In this document: one piece after another, positions 11,500 through 21,465 of the stretch
How the letters are laid out: each line of letters begins with the position of its first letter
How positions within the stretch are numbered: the stretch's first letter is position 1
NCBI RefSeq assembly: GCF_019175385.1
Contig: NC_083341.1
Location: 87,198,321-87,262,320 of the forward strand
From: Lycium barbarum
Taxonomy: Eukaryota; Streptophyta; Magnoliopsida; Solanales; Solanaceae
Reading direction: 5' to 3'
DNA length: 64,000 bases
Notes under the pieces: generated by a model
The model's database searches: none
The model's input: only the letters and a program-made list of their open reading frames with translations
Told to the model about the DNA's origin: nothing
Position numbers and translations under genes: made by a program

Positions 11500-11511
11500 G
11501 CTCTGATACCA
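11500..11511 (-). other. Primer-binding site, Met-initiator tRNA type
   Basis: The minus strand reads TGGTATCAGAGC four bases after the 5' LTR end, the standard plant tRNA-Met-initiator complement. Confidence 0.92.
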
Positions 11512-11515
11512 CTTT

Positions 11516-14001
11516 TGTCACGACCCAGCTAGGGGCCACGACGGGTACCCGGGGCTAACCACCGAGCACCACTCGTCCTACTACTCACCTTACTCATTTA
11601 CTGCTCTTTTATCAATTTATATTCAAATCGTAGGAAAAGTCATCCTTCATTCAAGAACATAAAAATACTTTTATATGCATAAGCCTCTCGGCTATCAAAA
11701 TAATATATACATACATAGAAATAAATTGTGAAAACATCTAACCCAAACTGCGCATCTACGAGCCTCTACTGGAGAGCTACACATAAGAACGGGACAAGAC
11801 CCCGTCATGCCCAAAAATACATATACATGAATATACACAAAAGGATCATCATAAGCACCTCCGAAAAAAGGACTGCTTTCAATCAGCTGACAGCTACTGC
11901 TGGTCTGGATCGAGTTTTCCTCCCTTTCTACCTGTGGGCATGATCACAGCGTCCAAAGAAAGCGGACGTCAGTACGAATATTGTACTGAGTATGAGAGGC
12001 ATAAATAAGGAAATAAGGCAATGATATACAAGAAGTATCAATATGGAATAACTGTATCTGACTATCAAGTGTAAAAGAAATAATGCATGCTGGCTTACTC
12101 ATAGTCATCATCAGGGTATGTGTGCATAAATATATAAGCTGCTCGCCCATATAGGTACGGTGTAATACTGTATAAGCTTCCTGTCCATATCGGATCGGTG
12201 TGATAATCATAACATTAGCCTGCGTCCAGACCTCCCGCGTCCGGGGTATCATCTCATGCCGCCCACTAGTGGTGTCTGCCCATGCCATTTGGCCATGGTG
12301 TGTCGTATAGCTGCCCGCCTTAGCGGTGACTGCCCGGCTAACTAGGCGCGGTGTTATATAATCATCATACATTCTCATCATAATATGCTTATCATAATAT
12401 ACTTATCATAATATATGCATAAGGCTTATGGACAACTTTACTCGATCGGGGTGACGTAAGGTCGTGATCCCCCGATTTCATTAAGGAGTAATCATTGACA
12501 TTCTGCCTCACCTTGAAGGAATTAGCATATAAGGTGAGTGTAAGCAATAAATAACATCTTTTACATTATATAATCATCATGCCATATCTTTTATCTTATA
12601 TGGCTATTCATAGACATAGGCTCTTAGCTTTCTGGAATATAGGAACTCATGAGGAGTAAGGAAAATCATGCTAGAAGATTCATGCCATTAGAAGGAACGG
12701 GCTAGCCTCACATACCTTTGACGTTTAACTAAGTCATCGTTCGCTTGTTCTCCTTCGATATCACGTTTCTACCTTCAAAAGAGAATTTGCATTTACGTTA
12801 GTTAATCAACTATAAGAACGCGCTACTAATTCTAGCGAAAATTGGGCGGAACTTCCTTGATTGATACTACCTTTCCCATATGCTATATCAACTCCCACAC
12901 GCTCACAACAACATTTACAATATCGCAATCAACAATCATCATTTATATACATTGACCACAATCCACCATTTCTCCTCAATTTCTCCACATTTATGGTTAT
13001 AGCTTACTATCGCATTTCCTCGTATATAATACTTATTTCATGGTCTAAATGTCATTTATAATGCATTCATAACCACAACACACCAACATTCATTGTTCCA
13101 CCCAACTACCATCCAACCATGAAACTATTCACTCATTAATGACCCATTTCCTATGTCTTTCTACAATTCAAGTATCTTAACCTTCCAATACCTTAAAAAA
13201 CATGGTTTAGTAATGAAAATTACCTTAGATGATGGTTGAACAAGCCTTGAATGGAATTACTCCTTTAGCACCAAAACCCTACTTCACTTCTTTTGGGTTT
13301 TCTTGAGAAAGATGAACTTTAGTGTGATTCTTACACTTGATTTCGTGGGTTTCATGTAGTTGATCACTAATTTCCTTTGAATTCTTGTAGTTGAAGAGTA
13401 GAGATTATTCTCGAGGTTTCTAGAGAGAAATATCGTGGAGTTGAAATGAATTAAATGAGGTTAGGTCTCCTTTTAATGACTTAAAATCTAATCTGGAATG
13501 AACACTGACTGAAGTGCACAGTGGTCGTAAACTCAGTTTACGGTCCGTATTCCAGTTTATAGGCCGTATATCATGGTCGTATTTAAGCATATCAAATCCA
13601 GAAAGGTATGCTGAGGATCATGGTGATTTACGATCGCAGTTTACGGGCTGTATTTCAATTTACGGTCCGTATTCCAAGTCGTATTTAATCATTTGAACAT
13701 TTGACAGAAAGTTGAAGTTTTGTGAGTTGGAATAAGACATGGTGGTTTACGGGCCGTATACTACATTACGTTCCGTATTTCATTTTACGACCAACTGGGC
13801 CAAAGTGCAAATCTGTAACTTTCAAGTCTTCAAAACCTATAATTAGTCATTGTGGAGCATAACCTATCTGTTGTTCCATTGCCTTTGAAATCTTACTTAG
13901 GTTCGTCAAATGTCATTCCCTTCTCATTAAAACACCATATACCCATATCCTTCACTAGTCTATTCGTTGTACGTTCACGGGGAAATTTCCGAGGTGTAAC
14001 A
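11516..14001 (-). repeat. 5' LTR of the 3822-14001 element
   Basis: The 2486-bp LTR reads TGTTACACCTCGG at 14001 to TCGTGACA at 11516 on the minus strand. Compared with the 3' LTR it keeps the CGTGACA end, where the other has CCTGACA. The inverted repeat TCAGTAC/GTACTGA lies at 11969-11989 and the ACGG palindrome cluster at 13520-13795. Confidence 0.93.
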
Positions 14002-14005
14002 GTAT

Positions 14006-14023
14006 TCCCCGGCAACGGTGCCA
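14006..14023 (-). other. Primer-binding site of the Athila-like element, tRNA-Asp type
   Basis: The minus strand reads TGGCACCGTTGCCGGGGA, starting five bases after the LTR end at 14029. It matches the 3' end of plant tRNA-Asp apart from one change (GCACC for GCGCC), as expected for Athila/Tat elements. The GTATT duplication of the chromovirus overlaps its last base. Confidence 0.85.
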
Positions 14024-14122
14024 AAATTTGATACGCTTAAATTGCACCTTTTATTAGCACAAAGTGGACGATGTCAAATATAGTAACCCAACAAGGTTGG
14101 GGTCGAATCCCACAGGGATTAT

Positions 14123-16719
14123 TGTTATATCCCGTATTTTAAACGTTCGGATATTCCAAGGTAGTCGTGGCAAGTTAAGGGTAAGGCTATTTTAAAAAAT
14201 TATGTTAATGTACAAGTTGGTTATAAATATCAATTATGGACATTACTGGAATGGAAATGTGAAGAAAGGCCAAGGGTAAGAAGGAAAATTCGCAAAAGGG
14301 TTCATGGTAAAATTGCGGAAAGAATAGGGGCAAAATGGGAATTTCACAAAAAAAAAATATCAAGAATGTTCTTGAAGGGCCCTTGGCCGTGTGGCATGCC
14401 CCTATATGTCCACATTTTTATTTAATGGGGGTTAATTATGTACATGTATGGACAAAGCTTGCAAGAGAAGCCAACCAAGTCATCTTTTTCAAGAAAACTC
14501 TAGAAAAGGAAAAATGGAAAAAACAAAAAAAGAGAAAAATCAAGAGAGAGGCATGTGCCCCTCACATGCCACTATAACTATATATATATATATATGTATT
14601 AGTCTTGAAAAAACAAGACAATTTATCATTTACAACTCTAGAAATTTCAAGAGAAACAAAGAAAAAAAAAAGAAGACACTTTGGAAGAAAAATAAAGGGC
14701 CAATTTCGGCCAAGCTTGGAGGAAACAAGAACCTTGGAAAAATTTCTCAAAAAATTACTCTCTACTAATTGGAAGGTCCCTAGCAAGGAGAAGAGCTCAT
14801 TGGAACAAGTAGAACATTTATTGTTGCAAGATCAACATTCTAGCCATGTGGGAAATTGAAGAAAAGGGTAAGAACTTAATCTTCTTGTATATGTTATGTA
14901 TGGTTGTGTATGTTGTGGTGTGTAGGAGCGAATGAAACTCATGAAAATTATGAAAATATGGATGTTGAATAGTTGTCCGTGTATATGTAGTTGTGGCCGT
15001 GTGGTCATAGTGTGATTTGGAAGAGAATGGATTAATTCTATGTAGTATGTTAGTTGTTGTTGCAATGTATGGAAAAGGATGGAAATTCATGAAAATAGGG
15101 GTGTAGTTGTTGTGGCCGAAAATGGACTGTTTTGCATGTCAAAGAATGGACTAATTTTATTTAGTATGTTTGGGTTGTTGTGTTGTGGATTATGTGATGT
15201 AAATGAGAGTTTAATGATCCAAGTTGGTGTCGTAGTTGTTGCGGGCTGTTTTTGTAAGCCAATTTGAATCAAATGTAGTTTCTTGTAATTATGATAATAA
15301 TGTTGTTAAAGTGTGGTTTGTTGGTGTAGTTTGTGAATTTTGAAGAAAGAAATGTGTTGTGATATTTCCTTGGACTTGGAAGGTTTCGGGTTGTGTTGGA
15401 AAATTTTGTGGATTGTTGGAAATGTTATGGAATCATGTTTGTATGGTTTTGGATTGATTATATATGTTGATTAAGTTGTTGGAAGATTATGAGAATTGAA
15501 TTGAATTGAATTGAAGTGAATTTGATTGAATTGTTGCTGGGATAATTGCTAGTATTGTTGTTGGTTTGGCCGGGTCAAATTCCCGGATTGTTGTCATCGA
15601 TTTGGGGCCGAGCCGTACTCTCGGGGTTGGTACATTTACAGGGGAAATGCTGCCGAAATTTTCGGCAGACAAAGTGTTACTTTAAAGAATCAACTTCTAA
15701 AGGCTCTAATCAAGTTTTGGTAAACATGACCAATTTGTAGATTTTGGCGGATTTGGAACGTGAATTTGGAGTCGCATAAGAAGCAGAAAAAGTATGTAAG
15801 GCTTCACCCTTCCTTCTATGGCATGTCTTAGATGTAATATGTTGGATATGAGCCTCGGGGATAACTCTACCCTCCGGAATCCGCGCTTAAAGTTTCCCCT
15901 TTTTCATTCAGTAGAATTGAATTAAAAATTGTGTAAAATGTTGAAAGAACTTCCTAAACCTCTAGAACTCGCATAAATAGGACCCGACTACCCTAAAACC
16001 CTCACAAGTAACGCCATGACATGTAACATATGTAAATTTGGTACGCCGCCTCATTTGACCCGAGGTGGGCCCATGGTCCCCGGATTTTCCTTATTGTTGC
16101 GTTTGATTTATTTTGAAGCAGAATCCAAAGAAACCCTTGATCCGTATTCCATTCACCGAATGACAAGTACTGTAACTATGCTAACGAAGATACTCCTATG
16201 ATGACAATGATAATGATGATGTTGAGAAAGAGAATATGCCTACGATAAGTACGACAAGAATGATTCCATGACTAAGAGTCTTGAGCTAAGAATCCTATGT
16301 GAATATGAAAGTGTTATACTAGTTCTTGAACCTCAATTCTATTCCTTAGCTATGACACTAGTTTCTAAAAGACTTCAAAGCATATTAGTTGGCGGGCTCC
16401 ACTTGTTCTGGGGTGCTGCCGAGTCAGAGTATATGAGCTATGGTGTTTGTTCAATGTTAGAGACTTTGCAGACAGAGTCATGAGTATAGAGTGTCAGCTT
16501 GGTAGACGGCTTCAACCGTCACAATGTTATTATGTTTCATGTCGCGGGTCCCATATGATGATAGACATTACTTATGAAAAAAAATATTGGAGGGCTTACC
16601 ATGTATTTATTTCTTAATTGATACAAGAGTTTATCTATGTAATAAGAGTCAGCGGGTTCGCTCGGCTCCATATATGGGGTCGGGTGCCCATCACACCCTA
16701 GTAAAGTCGGGGTGTGACA
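14123..16719 (+). mobile_element. Solo LTR (2597 bp), duplication ATTAT
   Basis: It starts TGTTATATCCCG and ends GGGTGTGACA, flanked by ATTAT at 14118-14122 and 16720-16724. No PBS, coding region or second LTR accompanies it, so unequal recombination probably removed the interior. It is related to the solo LTR at 21466-24441, which starts TGTTATATCCCGAATTTTG on the minus strand. GGGCCC/GGCC words near 14378-14392 precede TATA-like sequence (TTTATTTAATGG near 14415). A second TATA-like run, (TA)n, lies at 14579-14595. Short reading frames inside it at 14335-14860 are not genes. Confidence 0.92.
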
Positions 16720-17499
16720 ATTATGGTGTGAAAAGTTTACAAAAATCGTAGAATGCTTTATTTAGGTCTAATGTCTTACTCCGATTGATTTGTAGAAAGT
16801 TGGTTGTTTATGACTAATCGCTAACTAATTGCTTTGTATTGTAATATATATTAAAAGAAACCAAGGTTGTGTCCTCGTCAGATAAAGTGTATGATCATGG
16901 GTATGGATCATGATACACTTCTAATGGATCATTGTATAAGTGTACTTAACCTCTATGTGAATCTCTACTATTTCCCACTAAATAAAGATTATTTGTTTCT
17001 ATGATTTTCCCAAATATAAGAAAGTGTATCTGACGAGCGTTTAATTATGCCAAGTAAATTCTTCTTATTCCTAAGTGAATTTATTAAACAAAGTTTAAAG
17101 CTTTGAGCTCTAGTTATTTATTCTTACCAAATCCTAAGTACTTTTCCAAGTTACATAAAGTTTATGACTTTAATCAATGTTTGCAACCCTTAATTATGAA
17201 TGAAGAACAAAGAATAAATAAACCCTAACAATCCATTATGCATATATCAATCCTAATCCTTAATCACAAAACACACATCTTAGGATTCACAACCTTAGTA
17301 AAGAAATTAGCTACTCATAGGAGAAAAAGAACAGTAAGAATCTGTAGAAATCATAAGGCTTACAACTGAATTGAATTGAAGAAATTAATAATCTTGTCCA
17401 AAAGCCTTGTACAAAACTAACAGTAACAAAAATTATGAAATTGATTCTCCAAACTAAAAACTGATATTGAAGTGATATTGTTTTCAAAAACCCTATTGG

Positions 17500-17880
17500 C
17501 TTTTTATAAGGCACAAATACAATCTTCTCAGAACTACAAAATTCAATATCCGTCGGAAAGAGCAAAGTACATCCCCTACATTGAATGTACAGGCTCTGTT
17601 CTCTTTAAGTGGCTCATCATATACGGCCATGAAATACGACCCGTAAATCAATATACGAGGCGTACCTTCAGCCCGTACTTCATCTTCCAACTTCACTTCT
17701 CTCTGTTACTTCTGCTGATGTACGTGAACGAGGTACGGGACATACATTAAGGTATGGCCCATACTTTGCATCTCATACTTCACCTTCATCAACTCGAGCC
17801 TTTTTGTTACTTTCCAACAAGGTACGGGGAATAGGTATGGGATGTACATTGATGTACGGCCCGTACTTCTTCAACTTTGC
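17500..17880 (-). promoter_or_regulatory. TATA box and GTACGG palindrome cluster in the Athila-like LTR
   Basis: On the minus strand a series of GTACGGGCCGTAC-like words (17585-17880) leads to CTTATAAAAAGCC at about 17498-17510. This is the same order as in the chromovirus LTRs, although the element belongs to another clade. Confidence 0.55.
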
Positions 17881-18033
17881 TTCAGTTTCTGAAAAACATC
17901 TTCTTTCCTTCCTAACAGTTCCACTTTCCTTAAACACTACACAAACACATTAAAACGACCAAAACTTGCTTAAAAAACAAGTAAAACTTATAGTCAATAA
18001 GCATCAAATATGCCATAATTTCATGGCACATCA

Positions 18034-18115
18034 CCTGTCCTCGTCCTCTGGTGCCTGCCCCAGTAGCAGGCTCGGGCACCTCATCCGTCATGATGGTAGC
18101 TCGTGTCCTCACCAT
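18034..18115 (-). pseudogene. Truncated gag start of element D
   Basis: The ATG at 18113-18115 opens MVRTRATIMTDEVPEPATGAG..., a basic N-terminus with a Gly/Arg-rich run that resembles the start of plant chromovirus gag proteins. Only about 27 codons survive. At 18033 the sequence turns into the LTR of the Athila-like element, which therefore inserted here. The identity rests on its position after PBS and leader more than on sequence. Confidence 0.55.
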
Positions 18116-18329
18116 CTGTGAGAGAATAGCAGTGGATCAGACACCAATTAGCAAAAGCCAGATACCAATTTGAATAAAGTAGCACGAAGGAATGAAAGAA
18201 TGTGAAGTTTTCTAAATGTCCCATAGCCTCTAGCAGATAGGTACAGAGCTCATCGTACCAATCCGCAAGACTCTAGTAGACATGCTCTTATACTTATTAA
18301 CCGGGTAACCTAGTGCTCTGATACCAACT
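18116..18329 (-). other. Leader and PBS of element D
   Basis: The Met-initiator PBS (TGGTATCAGAGC on the minus strand) is at 18315-18326, three bases from the LTR end at 18330. The leader below it closely matches 44930-45105 (for example the stretch around TTTTCTAAATGTCC), which links element D to element G. Confidence 0.8.
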
Positions 18330-21025
18330 TGTCACGCCCCAACTAGGGGAAACGAGTGGGCACCTATCATTTCCCACCTCGGTTGGCCAACCTGTCCCTT
18401 ATTCACAACCAAACAATAATAAATATAAATCCAATCACCCAGAATTACATAATAAGTCTAACATAAATGAATAAATATAATAAGTACAGAAGATACATCA
18501 AATCCCAAAATCTGGTCTGATTAGTACAAGAGACATTACATAATGTCTAGTAAATACAAGTTTCAAATATCCATAAATAACTATCTAAATGATGGAATAC
18601 AAAGACTGGAATAGTCAGTCGAGCAACGAATCCATCCAAGTGCTCACCCTAGAATGCTTTTCAAACAACCTCTGGACTCAGTCACGAAGCTAAGAAGTCA
18701 AACCTGTCACGAACTCTGCACTCACAAAAGAATGCAGCAAGGTAGAATCAATACAACCATATGTACTGAGTAGGCATCATAGGTTGACAACAGTTAGATA
18801 ACATATGCATAAGAAAGAGACTGAAAAAATAGACATGCTCACAATCAAATATAACTCAACACAGTCCAAAGTATCAAATCCAGTACCAAGTTACCAAGTC
18901 TAGCATATCTCTACAAAATCCACTATAAGTCTGAAGCACAATCTCAAGAACCACAATCAAGTACACGTATAACCAAAGATCAACCAACAAGTCCAATACA
19001 ATGCCATATGTAAATATGAGATAAATCCAATGCAAATGCAGTGATACACACATGCTTTGGGCGGAATATTTCATCGTCTCAACATTCATGACCCATGGGG
19101 GAACGCTAAGTCCATGTACCTGTTGTGGCGCACAGCCCGATCCAATAGTTAATGTTGCGGAACGTGCAACCTGATCCCAGTCAGTGTTGCAGTATGTGTA
19201 ACCCAATCTAAGTAAGTGTTGCGGGTAGCAACCCGATCCCGATATATGTATAAATGAGTGAATGGATGAAAACAATGCCAACAAGAATATATGAATCAAT
19301 GGTGCCACACACGGACACATGTCTCAATCACAATATCAATATCATAACCTTACTTTCCTTTCCAAAAACCTCAACCATGATAAATATGCTCTTCGAATCA
19401 TAAGGTAATCACTAAGAATCAACTCTAGAATCAATCACGTGGCGACAAGCCAACAACTCACAATAAAGCAATGACTCAATAGAACACAATAAGACGACAA
19501 GCCATAGTCAACAACAATACCAACCTAAGTATTCCATTCCAAACTCCATACCCGAAGGTTTCCATGCTTTCCCCAACAATCACTAACTCTAAATATGATT
19601 CACTAACCGAAGTCTAACCAAAAAGGTAAGCCGTAACCTACCTGGAAAGCCGATTAGGAGCCATAAACTATCAAACCTAGTCTTTCCCTTTCTTTGTGCC
19701 TCAAAATACTCAAAGTCTAGACATATTCTAGTCCTTCATTAGAAATCAAGAAGAACGATACCCACATTTCTATACTTCTAGTTAGGTCAAATTCTAACTC
19801 ATGAAATTTGGGAAAATGGACCCACATAGGTAAAATGGGAAATTGGAAGGTGGAATATGCAATTCATGCTCTAGATGATCAAACCCATTTTCAATTACTA
19901 AAACAACTCAAGATTAAGCCTAATTCTGATTTAAAGTAAAACCCTCAAATTTGGGTATGAACCCTAATTCTTTAATCCTCAAATTAATCACTAATAATGG
20001 AAGAAAAAAGCTTAACAATAATGAATTCATCAAAATCTATGGTTATACTAGTAAATTTCTTTATCAATTTCCATTTACGAAGTCTAAACACATTTCAACA
20101 AATTTATCATAAGACTCATCTTCTCCACTTTAATTCTAGTGATTCTGAGCATGAATTAAGGATCTAGGAAGGTAAATGATGAAGTCTAGGGTCAAAGATC
20201 TTACCACCAAGAAGACTCGGTCAAGAAGCTATCCAATTCTCCCAAAGTGTGCTTAGAAAGTGATGAAGGGAAATGATAGGGTTTAAGTGCTTTAACTTAA
20301 GAAAATTATGGAAACACTGTCCGTCACCGCTGCAGTGGTAAGGGTTGCCCGCTGCAGCGAGCTCGCCATGGCGTCCAGGGGCCCACTGTGGCGCCTCACG
20401 CCAAATCTCACCTCATCGCTTGAGCGGCAACATTCTCGCTACAGCGAGTCCGCCTCAGTGGATACCAGTCCTCTAGGGTGACTCACCATGAAGTCTCTTT
20501 ACCTGCTACAGTGGTCTCTCCCTCGCTATAGCGAGACCATTGCGGCGAGTCTGTTACCACTGCAGCGGACACTAGACACCAGATTGTTTTGGTTTTTGAC
20601 AATCCTTAACCTGAAACTGGACTATCACCCGAGGCCCTACATATACAAACCAAACATACATACAAACATAAAAACGTGCTACAAAATCATTCACGACCTG
20701 AAAATTTCTAACGGAGGTCTATTTGACCAAGTCAACCCTCCAATGGCCTAAAGTCAAGTTTCCAACCCAAGTCCCAAAATGGTTTGAAGTGCATTGGGAA
20801 CCGAACCGAACATACTAGAAACTCACTAACGATCATCCAAACCTCTCGAAATTGACAGAATTCCAGAAAAAGTTTGTTTTCTCAAAAGTCAATGATGGGT
20901 CAAACCTACCTTTCTTAAAGGCTGAAAATACCAAGAGTCACACAAAATCCACCTGATGACCTCGGGAAAGGGTCAACAGGGGTAAAATGGTCAATATTAA
21001 TATAACGACCAATCGGGTCATTACA
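18330..21025 (-). mobile_element. 5' LTR of element D (2696 bp)
   Basis: On the minus strand it runs from TGTAATGACCCGATTGG (21025) to GGGGCGTGACA (18330). Its first part is homologous to 40441-41890. It contains degenerate copies of a TTGCGGNACGTGCAACCCGATCC-like unit at 19120-19245 and a CTGCAGCGG cluster at 20325-20570. The 3' half of the element is not visible in this window. Confidence 0.82.
20325..20570 (-). promoter_or_regulatory. CTGCAGCGG/CGCTGCAG word cluster in LTR D
   Basis: About ten variants of GC(C/T)GCAGCGG, CACTGTGGCG and TATAGCGAG recur, several being palindromic around CTGCAG or CGCTACAGCG. No convincing TATA box follows on the minus strand. A weaker version of the cluster is at 41285-41410. 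Confidence 0.45.
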
Positions 21026-21465
21026 CTAGACTAGTAAGCACCCTTCGAGTTGTTCCCTACCTTGAAGTTGAATTCACAACGTCTTTGTGCTCACTTGACT
21101 GCTTCTAATAAAGCGGATAAAGTACAACTCGATAGCCCAACCTAATACAAGTTTTCTAGACTCAAGAAATGCAAATATAAACTTTATTCTACAGCTTATT
21201 CAATCTTCTTCTTGTACTAAGGACAACACCTAGATTCTGAATATTCTTGATTGCTCAATATTCTGAAATCTCTCTTTATGGGTGTGCCAACCTTCATCTT
21301 GGTAAGACTTGGATATTTATAAATTTGAGTGCCAAATAGGTAGACAAACACAAAAACCCCTTCGAGTAGTCCCATGAGATGTTAGGGTTTGTGTTGTATT
21401 TGCATTCTCTCCTTGTTGGGTCCGCTTCTTGTCCTTGTAGAAGTCTTAATAATCCTAAGTCTTGA
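21026..21465. repeat. Unclassified repeat remnant, left part
   Basis: This AT-rich stretch lies between LTR D and the solo LTR at 21466, and continues after it at 24447. On the minus strand it has a TATA-like AATTTATAAATATCC near 21308-21325 followed by a pyrimidine/purine-skewed region, as an old LTR would. I recognise no coding sequence. Confidence 0.4.

Larger units (their letters stand above)
3822..14001 (-). mobile_element. Complete Tekay/Del-like Ty3/gypsy chromovirus (inactive)
   Basis: This is a structurally complete 10.2-kb element. It is flanked by the 5-bp duplication GTATT (3817-3821 and 14002-14006), has two LTRs of about 2.49 kb, a Met-initiator-type PBS, a purine tract, and gag, protease, reverse transcriptase, RNase H, integrase and a chromodomain-like C-terminus in the usual chromovirus order. 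At least four in-frame stops and two frameshifts break the coding region. The LTRs differ by about 3% where I aligned them by eye (four differences in the first 145 bases), so it is not a very recent insertion. It sits between the PBS and the leader of the Athila-like element. Confidence 0.93.
14029..18033 (-). mobile_element. 5' LTR of the Athila-like element, split by a solo LTR
   Basis: On the minus strand it runs from TGATGTGCCATGAAA (18033) to AAGCGTATCA (14029), TG to CA, followed by the tRNA-Asp PBS. Without the 14123-16719 insertion and its duplication it is about 1.4 kb. A GTACGG/CCGTAC cluster and a TATA box lie at 17500-17880. It interrupts the gag start of the older element D at 18034, and its internal part resumes, after the chromovirus insertion, at 3821 and below. 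Confidence 0.8.

Noticed and set aside
14335..14860. Overlapping Lys-rich frames
   Set aside because: Inside a solo LTR, purine-rich composition, no domain, overlapping on both strands.
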